Numbered from the stretch's first letter, positions 8,485 through 17,045 are shown. The stretch: 49,559 nt of DNA from CAZKNF01 sp964554105 (GCA_964554105.1 CAZKNF010000020.1:1-49559), one strand, 5' to 3'. Program-made: numbers and translations. Notes: generated by a model from the sequence alone, not told the origin.

Positions 8485-9792
8485 TCACGCCGTGACGAGA
8501 TCGTAGAGCGGAAATTGTCTACAGAGGTTTCGCACATCCAGACTCACTGTGCGCCGGACATCCTCATTTTCGATATCGCTTAGGACACGATCAATCAATT
8601 CTACGACCAGGCGAAACTCATCCTCGCCGAATCCGCGTGTGGTCATCGCAGGCGTGCCCACGCGAATTCCACTGGTGACGAACGGGCTTTTGTCGTCGAA
8701 CGGAACCATGTTTTTGTTGACGGTGATCTCCGCTTCCTGCAGGGCATCCTCAGCCTGCTTACCGGTGAGCCCTTTGTTTCGGAGATCGATCAGCATCAGG
8801 TGGTTATCGGTGCCGGCCGATACGATTTGATAACCCCGCTCCATGAAGGCGTCGGCCATGGCCTGCGCATTGCGGATCACCTGCCTGCCGTACTCTTTGA
8901 AATCGGGTTCCAGCGCCTCAAGAAACGAAACGGCCTTTGCAGCGATCACGTGCATCAGCGGGCCGCCCTGTGTGCCGGGGAAGACGGCCGAGTCGAACAG
9001 CTCGCTCATCCGCTTCGTGCGACCTGATTTTTGCGCGGTCTTGCCGAAGGGGTTTTCGAAGTCTTTTCCGATGAGCAGCATCCCGCCTCGCGGACCCCGC
9101 AGTGTTTTGTGCGTAGTCGTGGATACGATGTGGCAGTGGGGCATCGGGTCATTGAGGAGATCCGCGGCGATGAGTCCTGCCGTATGCGCCATGTCCATCC
9201 AGAGAAACGCGCCGACTTCGTCCGCAATCTCTCGAAATGCCTCGTAATCGAAGTCGCGCGGGTAGGCGCTGGCACCGATCGAGATCATCTTAGGCTGGAG
9301 GGCACGAGCCTTGTCGCGCACTTTGTCCATGTCGATCCGCCCGGCGTTTGGACCCTCCTTCTCGACGCCGTAATACTCTGCGTTGTACAGGATGCCAGAG
9401 AAATTGACGGGACTGCCGTGGGTGAGGTGTCCACCATGGGCCAGATCGAGTCCGAGGAAGGTGTCACCCGGCTCGAGCAGGGTGAGATACACAGCGGCGT
9501 TTGCCTGGGCGCCAGCATGAGGCTGCACGTTCACCCAGTCGCATCCGAAAAGCTCCATCGCACGGTCGCGAGCAAGGTCCTCTGCGATGTCGACGAACTT
9601 ACATCCGCCGTAGTACCGCTTTCCGGGCAGCCCTTCGGCGTATTTGTTGGTCAACGGCGTACCCATCGCCTCCATCACGGCACGGGATACGAAATTCTCC
9701 GACGCGATGAGCTCGAGCCCGTCGTTCTGCCGTTCGATCTCCTTCTGAATGGCATCGAAAATAGCGGAGTCACGATTCTGGAGTTCGGTCAT
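8485..9792 (-). CDS. glyA: Serine hydroxymethyltransferase
   Basis: GlyA interconverts serine plus tetrahydrofolate with glycine plus 5,10-methylene-THF, the one-carbon donor used by ThyA (encoded at 34794). The 435-residue product is the usual length. PLP lysine K229 sits in STTTHKTLRGPRGG. ELIASENFVS at residues 27-36, LTNKYAEGLPGKRYYGG at 47-63 and MDMAHTAGLIAA at 199-210 are diagnostic. It is a cytosolic fold-type I PLP enzyme. The DUF4359 gene ends 36 bases upstream, so the two may be co-transcribed. No Shine-Dalgarno sequence is evident before the ATG. Confidence 0.98.
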   Translation of the reverse strand: MTELQNRDSAIFDAIQKEIERQNDGLELIASENFVSRAVMEAMGTPLTNKYAEGLPGKRYYGGCKFVDIAEDLARDRAMELFGCDWVNVQPHAGAQANAAVYLTLLEPGDTFLGLDLAHGGHLTHGSPVNFSGILYNAEYYGVEKEGPNAGRIDMDKVRDKARALQPKMISIGASAYPRDFDYEAFREIADEVGAFLWMDMAHTAGLIAADLLNDPMPHCHIVSTTTHKTLRGPRGGMLLIGKDFENPFGKTAQKSGRTKRMSELFDSAVFPGTQGGPLMHVIAAKAVSFLEALEPDFKEYGRQVIRNAQAMADAFMERGYQIVSAGTDNHLMLIDLRNKGLTGKQAEDALQEAEITVNKNMVPFDDKSPFVTSGIRVGTPAMTTRGFGEDEFRLVVELIDRVLSDIENEDVRRTVSLDVRNLCRQFPLYDLVTA

Positions 9793-9828
9793 GAGCTGCA
9801 GTGCAGGTGTTCGTGGCGCCGACGCTCG

Positions 9829-10176
9829 TCAATCGTCGGCGGATTCGCGCATCGACTGTGGGCGTTCGATCTCGACAAAACGGCCCACCATGCCGAGGAA
9901 TTTCCAGTCCTCAGCATCCGATTCGGAGCCGTTAAAGTCGATAGTATACGTGCTGAAAATGAGATAATTTCTTCGGTCTGTGATACGGTGGACATATTGT
10001 CCGGCGATGTTGCCGCCCGCTCCGGAAAGCGCGCGACCGAGCATCGTGTCTCCGGCCTCTTCAAGGATGATGGTTTCAGCGTTCGTCTCCACAAACAGCG
10101 CAAAATCATCCATTCCCGGATTAAAGATTGCCAGGGCGATGACCGCTAGCAGGGCGACGACAATGCCGGTGCGCAT
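9829..10176 (-). CDS. DUF4359-like small membrane-anchored protein
   Basis: This 115-residue protein has an N-terminal hydrophobic anchor or signal (residues 4-18), then NPGMDDFALFVETNAE. Near the C-terminus comes RRNYLIFSTYTIDF, the conserved block of DUF4359 proteins. The remainder would sit in the periplasm. The function of the family is not established. It lies 36 bases upstream of glyA and 107 bases downstream of the DUF4159 gene on the same strand. The acidic C-terminal tail after about residue 100 is probably disordered. Confidence 0.72.
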   Translation of the reverse strand: MRTGIVVALLAVIALAIFNPGMDDFALFVETNAETIILEEAGDTMLGRALSGAGGNIAGQYVHRITDRRNYLIFSTYTIDFNGSESDAEDWKFLGMVGRFVEIERPQSMRESADD

Positions 10177-10283
10177 GAATGGCTAAACGTCTGTGGGAAA
10201 TGCGGCGTTTCGGGCGGACAGAAAACTACGGGGACGCGCAGCAGGAAAAGAGAACGGACCGCCGGCTCCTTCATGTGGACCGG

Positions 10284-10991
10284 TCAGTTCATCAAGGCAT
10301 ACGTAAGAATATTCGTACCCATCCGAAATGCCGATTCTCGTTTCTCCTCGGGAGTGTTGTGGACTTCCGGGGACTCCCATCCGTCGCTGATATTCGTCTC
10401 ATATGTGTAATAAACGACGAGGCGTCCCTCGTGAAAAATGCCAAATCCCTGGGGAGCCTCGCCGTCGTGCTCATGGATTTTAGGGAGTCCATTCGGAAAC
10501 TCGTAGTGGGTATGATACAGCTCGTGATCGAACGGGACTTCAACGAACTCCTTTTCAGGAAAGACCTTCTTCATTTCTCGCCGGATGTACTCGTCGATTC
10601 CGTAGTCGTCATCCACATACAGAAACCCACCGTTCACGAGATAGCGGCGAAGTCGGTGCACTTCGTCCTCTCTGAGGACGACGTTGCCGTGACCGGACAT
10701 GAACAAAAAAGGAAAGCTAAAGAGCTTGCTGCTCGAAAGTTCGACGACTTCCGGTTGTGGGGCGACGTCGACCAGTGTGTTCTCGCGGACGAACTCCAAA
10801 AAATTCGGCAGCGCCGATCGCGCCTGGTACCAGTCCCCTCCGCCGCTGTATTTAACGGCCGCCACATTGACCCCGTGGGCCTCCTGCGCCTGCGACGTGC
10901 GGGCGGGCAGAACGATCAGGATCGCGAGAACCGCGACAAGCCAGATGGGGATGCGTACGCCGCTTCCGTAACTCGAATCTATCGTGGCCAT
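10284..10991 (-). CDS. DUF4159 domain-containing exported protein
   Basis: This 235-residue protein has a signal peptide ending near ARTSQAQ (about residue 36), then a DUF4159 domain. Landmarks are VAAVKYSGGGDWYQAR, FPFLFMSGHGNVVLRED, LRRYLVNGGFLYVDDDYG and FPEKEFVEVPFDHELYH. The fold resembles class I glutamine amidotransferase-like domains, but no nucleophilic Cys is in the usual place, so enzyme activity is doubtful. In Bacteroidota and Planctomycetota, DUF4159 proteins often occur near the chelatase-like AAA ATPases and VWA proteins; such an ATPase is at 1-755 here but not adjacent. A periplasmic binding or scaffold role is only a guess. Confidence 0.85.
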   Translation of the reverse strand: MATIDSSYGSGVRIPIWLVAVLAILIVLPARTSQAQEAHGVNVAAVKYSGGGDWYQARSALPNFLEFVRENTLVDVAPQPEVVELSSSKLFSFPFLFMSGHGNVVLREDEVHRLRRYLVNGGFLYVDDDYGIDEYIRREMKKVFPEKEFVEVPFDHELYHTHYEFPNGLPKIHEHDGEAPQGFGIFHEGRLVVYYTYETNISDGWESPEVHNTPEEKRESAFRMGTNILTYALMN

Positions 10992-11037
10992 GTCTTCTCA
11001 ATCCTGCCTTTCAAATATCTCATGACTCGGATGCTTC

Positions 11038-11079
11038 TCAGTGGCACTCTCCCATCGCTCACTGGCACTCACCCATCGC
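11038..11079. repeat. 21-bp imperfect tandem duplication
   Basis: Two adjacent 21-base units, 11038-11058 and 11059-11079, share 19 of 21 positions around the core TGGCACTC(T/A)CCCATCGC. They lie in the non-coding stretch upstream of the DUF4159 gene and 194 bases before the small plus-strand membrane protein. The rest of 10992-11272 shows nothing I can assign. Confidence 0.7.
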
Positions 11080-11272
11080 AGCCGAATCTAGTACGGCGGT
11101 GTCGTCGATATGCTCCGCTGCCGCGTGATGCTACTACGCTTCCGTGGAGCGATGAGGCTCGCCTTCTTGGGCGGCATCTTGCCGTGTGATTGCGGCAGCA
11201 GCCGAGCGCCTCTCGGGATCACGTCCCCCTTGCCTGACGTAAGGCGGATGAACTCAACGAGGAGGTAAAAGT

Positions 11273-11506
11273 ATGGCGAAGCTATGGCGGGCCCTGTTGG
11301 TCTCCGTCGTCGCGGCATGTACAGCGGCGTTTCTATGGAGCGCGGTATCGAACTGGCGCAAGCGCACCGCGCATCTCGGCGCCCGTTTAACCGCAGAGCG
11401 CACCGGCGGCGGCCTCGATGCGGCGCGTACGAGAGTCGACGAAATCGATGCGCTAGATGACGTAGAACGAGAGTTGATGCTTCGGGAACTCTCCAGTCAG
11501 GTGTGA
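11273..11506 (+). CDS. Small single-pass membrane protein, unknown function
   Basis: This 77-residue protein has one N-terminal hydrophobic segment (about residues 6-25). A basic stretch NWRKRTAHLGARL and an acidic C-terminal helix (ARTRVDEIDALDDVERELML) follow. It is clearly translated: a near-perfect Shine-Dalgarno GAGGAGGT (11259-11266) stands 6 bases before the ATG. The stop overlaps a GTG start of the next gene by four bases. No family is recognised. Position at the head of an operon with a zinc-ribbon membrane protein and a ribosomal-oxygenase-like gene is the main clue. Confidence 0.82.
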   Translation: MAKLWRALLVSVVAACTAAFLWSAVSNWRKRTAHLGARLTAERTGGGLDAARTRVDEIDALDDVERELMLRELSSQV

Positions 11507-11694
11507 CGGCGATGGCGGATACGCAGCGCGAATGCCCGTCGTGCGGTCTTCCAATCGATGAGGAGTCGGATGTCTGCATGTACTGTGGATATGATCTGCC
11601 GAAACAAAAGCGCTCGCTCATGCTCGCCGCGCTCGTGATGGCGCTGCTGTTGATCTGGCCGATCATCGAGCTTTTTCAGATGCTGTTTGGATAA
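11503..11694 (+). CDS. Zinc-ribbon protein with C-terminal membrane anchor
   Basis: This 63-residue protein has a zinc ribbon with two CxxC knuckles, CPSC and CMYC, 14 residues apart (within about residues 11-31). A basic linker KQKR and one C-terminal hydrophobic helix (about 38-60) follow, a tail-anchored layout. Translation may start at GTG 11503, which overlaps the previous stop as GTGA, or at ATG 11512. The ribbon should face the cytoplasm and could bind protein or nucleic acid. Its function is unknown. It ends 39 bases before the oxygenase gene and probably shares its transcript. Confidence 0.8.
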   Translation: MTAMADTQRECPSCGLPIDEESDVCMYCGYDLPKQKRSLMLAALVMALLLIWPIIELFQMLFG

Positions 11695-11733
11695 TCCGAT
11701 TCGCGCCTTTCATCTATCATCAATCAGACGGAC

Positions 11734-12912
11734 GTGACGATTTCCGACAGCTTGTTTGGCGACTTGGGTGCTGAGGAATTCCTTCGAAACTACTGGCAGA
11801 AGAAGCCGCTGGTAATCAGGGGCGCGCTCCCCGATTTTTCGTCACCCATTTCGCCCGAAGAACTTGCCGGACTGGCTTGCGAGGAGGATGCGTACTCGCG
11901 GCTCATCCTCGAGAAAGGCGGATCACACCCGTGGGAGCTGCGGGAGGGCCCTTTTGATGAAGAGGACTTCATGGCGCTTCCCGACACGCATTGGTCGCTC
12001 CTCGTGCAGGAGGTCGATCGATGGGTGCCGGAGGTGGCGCAGATTCTCGATCGTTTCCGCTTCATCCCCAACTGGCGCATCGACGATGTCATGGTGAGCT
12101 ATGCGCCCGATGGGGGAAGTGTCGGTGCACACGTCGACAACTACGATGTCTTTCTTCTGCAAGCGCTGGGTCGCCGCGAATGGCAGATCAGTGCGGCGCC
12201 GATCATCGACGAAGACCTGGCGCCCGGGATCGACGTGAGCATCCTGGCAGGTTTCGAACCGGACGAGAGCTACGTGCTGGACCCCGGCGACATGCTGTAT
12301 CTGCCTCCGCGATTCGCCCATCATGGAATCGCGATTGGCGACTGCATCACGTACTCCGTGGGATTTCGAGCGCCCAGCCACGAAGATATTTTAAGTGGAT
12401 TCCTCACCCGCGTGCTCGAACAGACCGATCCACTGGAGCGCTACGCCGATCCGGATCTGCGGCCGCAAGAGAACCCCGGGATGATCAGGCCGGAAGTCCT
12501 CGCGAAAATTCGGCAAATTATCCGGAGCACGATGCCGGATGAAGAGATCGACCGCTGGTTCGGGTTTTTTGTAACGGAACCGAAGCGCGGCGAGGAAATC
12601 ACGTTTCCTGATGAACCCTGGGACGTCGATTCACTCTGCCAGGCGCTCGATGATGGAGCCGTGATCGAGCGGCTTTCGCCCACACGGCTTGCATACGTCG
12701 AGCATCAGCGTGGTGCGATTAGTCTGTTCATGCACGGCGACGAGTATGTCCTGGAGCCCGAGTTCGCATTCGCAGCACCGTTGCTGACGGGGTTGACTCC
12801 GCTTAGCGCCGATACCATGGGCGAAGATCTGGCCGCGCCGGATTTCCGCCTGCTGCTCGTCGAACTCATCAACGACGGTCACCTCGAAGTCGTCACACCC
12901 GATAAAGAATGA
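11734..12912 (+). CDS. JmjC/cupin ribosomal protein hydroxylase, RoxA (YcfD)-like
   Basis: This is a 2-oxoglutarate/Fe(II)-dependent oxygenase of 392 residues starting at GTG 11734. The iron triad reads H133 and D135 in VGAHVDNYDVF and H196 in PPRFAHHG. The N-terminus (FLRNYWQKKPLVIRGAL) and VSYAPDGGSVGAHVDNYD match the family of E. coli YcfD/RoxA, which hydroxylates an arginine of ribosomal protein L16. The C-terminal part (about 230-392) is the dimerisation plus winged-helix region expected of that family. The substrate here is inferred only. The NUDIX gene overlaps the stop by four bases, so the two are coupled. Confidence 0.88.
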   Translation: MTISDSLFGDLGAEEFLRNYWQKKPLVIRGALPDFSSPISPEELAGLACEEDAYSRLILEKGGSHPWELREGPFDEEDFMALPDTHWSLLVQEVDRWVPEVAQILDRFRFIPNWRIDDVMVSYAPDGGSVGAHVDNYDVFLLQALGRREWQISAAPIIDEDLAPGIDVSILAGFEPDESYVLDPGDMLYLPPRFAHHGIAIGDCITYSVGFRAPSHEDILSGFLTRVLEQTDPLERYADPDLRPQENPGMIRPEVLAKIRQIIRSTMPDEEIDRWFGFFVTEPKRGEEITFPDEPWDVDSLCQALDDGAVIERLSPTRLAYVEHQRGAISLFMHGDEYVLEPEFAFAAPLLTGLTPLSADTMGEDLAAPDFRLLLVELINDGHLEVVTPDKE

Positions 12913-13484
12913 TCGAGCAGTGGGAGAAGCTGACCAGCAGTCTACGGGGTGACTACCGCGTCTTTCGCGTTCGCGAGGATGTCGCCAGGTCTCCCGAATC
13001 CGGAATCGGGTACAGTTTTTTCGTCGTCGAAGCGAACGACTGGATGAATGTGATTCCGATCACCGATGATGGCCGAATCGTCTGCGTGCGCCAGTATCGG
13101 CACGGAACCGAGGTGATATCACTTGAGATTCCCGGAGGTATCGTGGACGACGGGGAATCGCCGCACGATTCCGCCCGGCGCGAGCTGCTCGAGGAAACTG
13201 GATACGCGGCCGAGGAGATGGTAAAACTTGGTGTCGTCGCGCCGAACCCCGCCATTCAGAACAATCGATGCCATACGTTTCTGGCGAAGAACGCCCGGAA
13301 GGTTCGGGACCAGAAGCTTGATGCGACGGAGGACATCCATGTCGTGCTCGTCGATCCGGGCGACGTACCAGGGTTGATTGCAGACGGCACCATCAGTCAT
13401 GCACTGGTGGTTGCCGCATTTTATCTGTGGGAGAAAGCCGGCGACGGTGACGGCGGTGCGAGTGACCGGCAATCGCCGGCGTGA
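12909..13484 (+). CDS. NUDIX hydrolase, ADP-ribose pyrophosphatase-like
   Basis: This 191-residue hydrolase has a complete Nudix box from about residue 76: GGIVDDGESPHDSAR followed by RELLEETGY, fitting GX5EX7REUXEEXGU. The preceding VRQYRHGTEVISLEIPGG is typical of the ADP-ribose/ADP-sugar pyrophosphatase branch (NudF/YffH), where a Glu-x-Pro-Gly-Gly strand leads into the box. The expected reaction is cleavage of ADP-ribose to AMP and ribose-5-phosphate, but the true substrate is not readable. The ATG overlaps the oxygenase stop (ATGA). It ends 14 bases from the convergent lysAC stop. Confidence 0.9.
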   Translation: MIEQWEKLTSSLRGDYRVFRVREDVARSPESGIGYSFFVVEANDWMNVIPITDDGRIVCVRQYRHGTEVISLEIPGGIVDDGESPHDSARRELLEETGYAAEEMVKLGVVAPNPAIQNNRCHTFLAKNARKVRDQKLDATEDIHVVLVDPGDVPGLIADGTISHALVVAAFYLWEKAGDGDGGASDRQSPA

Positions 13485-13498
13485 TGTGCGTCAGGCTG

Positions 13499-16165
13499 CT
13501 ATGCACCATCCTCGACGCTCCATTCTTCACCATCCACCCGCGCACTCTCCACAGCTCGAAGCATGATTTCTCCGGCCGGTTCGCGTCGGTTGTAGTGATT
13601 GCTCATCACGCGTCCGTATGCACCGGACGTCGCGATCAGAATGACATCGCCCTCATCCGTTTTCGGCAGCCGTCTGCCGTATCCGAGTACGTCGCCGGTT
13701 TCGCAAATCGGCCCGACGATGTCGGCCGTGATCTCGAGGGGTTCTTCCAATTTCGTGAGATTGACGATTTCGTGGTAGGCTCCGTATAAAGCCGGTCTCA
13801 AGAGGGAGTTCATGCCCGTTTCAATGCCGACGTAGCGTGCGGCGCCTTTGCTCTTGACCTGCGTAACCCGAGCGAGGAGGACACCGGATCGAGCGACGAG
13901 GAAGCGTCCGGGCTCCATCCACAGCTCGAGATTCGGATTTGCCCGCTTAAACGTTGCGAGATGTTCGGCGACCTCGTTGACGTCCAGCTCCGGGGTGCTC
14001 TGCCGCTCGGATACACCGAGGCCCCCTCCAATGTCGAGGATGCGCACATTCGGAAAGCGATCGGTCAGCGTCGCGAGAAAGACGGCCGTCTCGGCCCACG
14101 TCTCGGGCGAAATGATGCCGCTTCCGACGTGTGCGTGGAAGCCGATTACGCGGGCGCCCGCGTCGGATGTGAGCGCATCCAGCGAATCGATTTCGTCGGG
14201 TGACACACCGAATTTCGACTGCTGTCCGGCTGTTCGCACGTACTTGTGGTGGCCATGGCCGCGGCCGGGATCGACGCGGATGATCAGATCCTGATTGCGG
14301 AAAATATCCGGCCACGCCTGAAGCGGGTGCAAATTGTCCAGCGTCACGAAAGCCCCGAGCTCGAACGCCTCCGCATATTCATGCTTCGGTGCAAAATTCG
14401 GCGTGAAGAGAATGCGCTGCGGATCGAGATACGGAAAATGCGCGAGCACGTGTGCGATCTCGCCGGGCGAGACGCACTCGAAACCGAGTCCGGCGTCGTA
14501 GAAAATCTGAAGGATGTCCGGGTGCGCATTTGCCTTCATCGAATAGAACACCCGATCGACGGCTCCGATCGACTGCACACTCTCGAGAGACTCGCGGATA
14601 GTTTGCTCGTCATACACATAGATCGGCGGCGACGATTTCGCGAGATCGAGGAGTTCCGTGCGGCGACTCTGCCACCATGCGCCCACCCCGAGCCGGTCTT
14701 CGGCGAGGTCGCCCATCATCTCACGCCACGTGAGCCCGAAAAGCAGATCCGGCTCGCGCTTGCCGAAGAGCTGTGCGTGCAGCTTTCGGACCAGACGGTA
14801 GGCCTGATTCTCATCCACCACGAAACTGAAGTTGAGATCACTCGCCGCCTGCGAGACCTGGTGGATGTGCTGCTCGTGGAAGACCTCGAAGGCCGGACCC
14901 ATTTCGTGGAGGAGGGAGCGGATGTTGCGTCCGACGAGGCTCACCACGGCGCATGGTCCGATCTGCTCGGCATGACCGTACGCGTTCAGGTCCTCCAGAA
15001 GGGCATCGACCCGCGAAGGCTCCAGGGCATTGGCTACATGGTCGAGAGAGACCGTCACGTTCGTCTCCGAGGTGGCGACGAGGTCGATCGAAAGGCCGTG
15101 CGCCTTGAACGTGCCGAACACGTCGGCTAGAAAGCCGACTTCCTGCCACATGCCGAGCGTCTCCATCGATATTAGCGTCACGCCCGTCTTTGCGGAGATC
15201 GCCTTGATCTGCGCTCCGAAGTCCGGCGTCTTATCTGAGACGACGGTCCCTTCGAGGTCCGGCGCACCCGTGCATTTGACGTGCAGCGGAATTTCGTATT
15301 TGTGGACCGGCTCGATGCACCGAGGATGAAGGATTTTCGCGCCCATGGTTGCGAGCTCCTGCGCCTCCATATAATCGAGCTGCCGGAGGAGGCGCGCAGA
15401 CGGAATTTCGTGTGGATTGGCAGTGAACATGCCGGGCACGTCCGTCCATATTTCGAGCCGTTCGGCACGCAGCATCGCGGCCAGGTACGCGGCGGACGTG
15501 TCGGAGCCTCCCCGGCCGAGAAGGACGGTCTCTGCGCTGCCGTTGGATGCGATGAAGCCCTGGACCATGAACACGTCGGCGCCGGTCTTTTGCAACTGGT
15601 CTTCGAGATCGGAATTCGGCTCGAAGCCGCAAGTGGCCGACAGGTACTTGCGTGCCTCCGAACGCAGGCGCTCGTCATCCGATACGAAAATCTCCCGAGC
15701 ATCGCACCACTTCACGCCGAGTCCCTGTGCGGTGAGGAATGCTGCACCGAGTTTTGTGGACATGATCTCGCCCATCGCCAGAACTCGGGCATAAAGGCGT
15801 GGACTTCCCTCGCGAATCAATGACGCACCGAGTGCCATTCGCGCCAGCTCTTCAAAATCGCTCTCGAGAATGCCTGGTCCATCGAGGTCGAGATCCGCGG
15901 CCAATGCGAGATGACGCTCCTTGATGCGTTCGAGGACCGAGCCGTAGTCGCCACCGACCGCATCGGAGAGCAGCGTCTCCAGCTCATTCGAGATCTCGCT
16001 CAGCGCCGAGCAGACGATGACCGGCGTCGTTCCTTCCTCGATGCGTTTTCGCGCAACATCCGCTATGGTATTCCAGCGCTCGCGGCTCGATACACTCGTA
16101 CCGCCGAACTTAAGGACGACCCATCTGGGACGGTCTGGCATCGGTCTTCTCGATTGACTGTGCAT
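13499..16165 (-). CDS. lysAC: Bifunctional aspartate kinase / diaminopimelate decarboxylase
   Basis: One 888-residue polypeptide joins the first and last steps of DAP-route lysine synthesis. The N-terminal aspartokinase (about 13-300) has VVLKFGGTSV with K19, GRGGSDTSAAYLAA and LHPRCIEPV. Regulatory ACT regions follow at about 325-465 (LISMETLGM and NVTVSLDH). The C-terminal DAP decarboxylase (about 514-888) has PLP lysine K544 in FYSMKANAHP, HVGSGI, GGGLGV, EPGRFLVA, and C821 in GPICETGD. The fusion is known from Xanthomonadales and some Bacteroidota relatives. It could coordinate pathway entry and exit. M9 is an alternative start. It diverges from the glycosylase-like gene across a 168-base region with two inverted repeats. 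Confidence 0.95.
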   Translation of the reverse strand: MHSQSRRPMPDRPRWVVLKFGGTSVSSRERWNTIADVARKRIEEGTTPVIVCSALSEISNELETLLSDAVGGDYGSVLERIKERHLALAADLDLDGPGILESDFEELARMALGASLIREGSPRLYARVLAMGEIMSTKLGAAFLTAQGLGVKWCDAREIFVSDDERLRSEARKYLSATCGFEPNSDLEDQLQKTGADVFMVQGFIASNGSAETVLLGRGGSDTSAAYLAAMLRAERLEIWTDVPGMFTANPHEIPSARLLRQLDYMEAQELATMGAKILHPRCIEPVHKYEIPLHVKCTGAPDLEGTVVSDKTPDFGAQIKAISAKTGVTLISMETLGMWQEVGFLADVFGTFKAHGLSIDLVATSETNVTVSLDHVANALEPSRVDALLEDLNAYGHAEQIGPCAVVSLVGRNIRSLLHEMGPAFEVFHEQHIHQVSQAASDLNFSFVVDENQAYRLVRKLHAQLFGKREPDLLFGLTWREMMGDLAEDRLGVGAWWQSRRTELLDLAKSSPPIYVYDEQTIRESLESVQSIGAVDRVFYSMKANAHPDILQIFYDAGLGFECVSPGEIAHVLAHFPYLDPQRILFTPNFAPKHEYAEAFELGAFVTLDNLHPLQAWPDIFRNQDLIIRVDPGRGHGHHKYVRTAGQQSKFGVSPDEIDSLDALTSDAGARVIGFHAHVGSGIISPETWAETAVFLATLTDRFPNVRILDIGGGLGVSERQSTPELDVNEVAEHLATFKRANPNLELWMEPGRFLVARSGVLLARVTQVKSKGAARYVGIETGMNSLLRPALYGAYHEIVNLTKLEEPLEITADIVGPICETGDVLGYGRRLPKTDEGDVILIATSGAYGRVMSNHYNRREPAGEIMLRAVESARVDGEEWSVEDGA

Positions 16166-16210
16166 CGCCGGCGCGTATGCGGCCGAAGAAGCGTGACTAT
16201 TGCATGACTA

Positions 16211-16239
16211 TGCGGCGCCCCGGAGCGGTACGCGCCGCA
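16211..16239. promoter_or_regulatory. Inverted repeat, possible leader hairpin of lysAC
   Basis: An 8-base perfect inverted repeat TGCGGCGC/GCGCCGCA has a 13-base loop. It starts 46 bases upstream of the lysAC start on the minus strand and lies in the divergent promoter region. No T-tract follows on either strand, so a simple terminator is unlikely; an operator or leader element is possible. It is not a recognisable lysine riboswitch. Confidence 0.35.
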
Positions 16240-16252
16240 ACAAATTTCCGCC

Positions 16253-16268
16253 GATTATATTGATAATC
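16253..16268. promoter_or_regulatory. Palindromic candidate operator GATTAT-N4-ATAATC
   Basis: A perfect 6-base inverted repeat with a 4-base spacer lies between the divergent lysAC and glycosylase-like genes. Size and symmetry suit a dimeric regulator. It is also AT-rich in a GC-rich genome, so it may simply be part of a promoter. Confidence 0.35.
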
Positions 16269-16333
16269 ACGGATGGAGTTCGCCCGGCCGCCCGGGCAGT
16301 TCGCGTAACAGCGCTTGGACTTACCCCCAATAC

Positions 16334-17020
16334 ATGATTTCTCCCGGTGACGGCATCGACGAAGCTATGGTATTGGACGGCATCTGGCAGATGCTGGAGG
16401 ATGATGTATTTACGATCGCATCTACCCAAAGGCTTTTCAATCAGTACGCCAATCGGCACGACGAGCTGGATCTTCCGGGTGCACACCAGATCCGCCGTGC
16501 AAACCTGAAATCCTATCTGAGTTCCTACGACGTGATGCCGGACGTCTTCTTGCTTGCCGAGGCTCCGGGGCCGTGGGGCTGCCGGTTTTCCGGCGTTCCG
16601 ATCACGAGTGAGGCGCAGCTGCTGGACGGCGGCTTCCCGATCGACGGCGCCCGAACGAGCGCGAGCGGAGATCCGCACAACGAATACAGCGCGAACATCC
16701 ACTGGCGCGTCCTTGCTCCGTACTTTCCACATTTCATAACGTGGAATGCGGTGCCCTTCCATCCACACCGTGAAGACCCCCTCTCGATTCGGACGCCGAC
16801 TCTCCGCGAAGTGCTTGCCTACGCTGACGTCGTCAAGTGCTTTGTGGATGTCATTCAGCCTTCCCACGTCGTTGCCGTAGGCCGTAAGGCCGAAAGGGCG
16901 TTGAACCACATCGGTGTCGATAACATTTACGTGCGGCATCCGTCTCAGGGCGGTGCCACGCTGTTCGAGCGAGGCATGCGCAACATAATGCAGGAAGCGG
17001 GTGTGCCGGCCGGCAGTTGA
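16334..17020 (+). CDS. Uracil-DNA glycosylase superfamily protein, divergent
   Basis: This 228-residue protein has the two signature regions of the UDG superfamily. Motif A is LLAEAPGPWGCRFSG (about residue 73), like the GEAPG of family 4/5 enzymes. Motif B-like VRHPSQGGATLFERGM lies near the C-terminus, with WNAVPFHPH between them. The four Cys needed for the Fe-S cluster of family 4 are absent, so it is a cluster-free variant. A role in removing uracil or damaged bases from DNA is likely but unproven. It lies 25 bases before rarA on the same strand, suggesting a small genome-maintenance unit. Confidence 0.78.
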   Translation: MISPGDGIDEAMVLDGIWQMLEDDVFTIASTQRLFNQYANRHDELDLPGAHQIRRANLKSYLSSYDVMPDVFLLAEAPGPWGCRFSGVPITSEAQLLDGGFPIDGARTSASGDPHNEYSANIHWRVLAPYFPHFITWNAVPFHPHREDPLSIRTPTLREVLAYADVVKCFVDVIQPSHVVAVGRKAERALNHIGVDNIYVRHPSQGGATLFERGMRNIMQEAGVPAGS

Positions 17021-17045
17021 GTACCACAGCGATCGAGATCCGTGT

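Noticed and set aside
9031..10149. 372-codon open frame on the plus strand
   Set aside because: It is antisense to glyA and the DUF4359 gene. It is an artefact of GC-rich codon use.
16166..16333. Lysine riboswitch upstream of lysAC
   Set aside because: The space is 168 bases and holds only two short inverted repeats, without the multi-helix core expected for that riboswitch.
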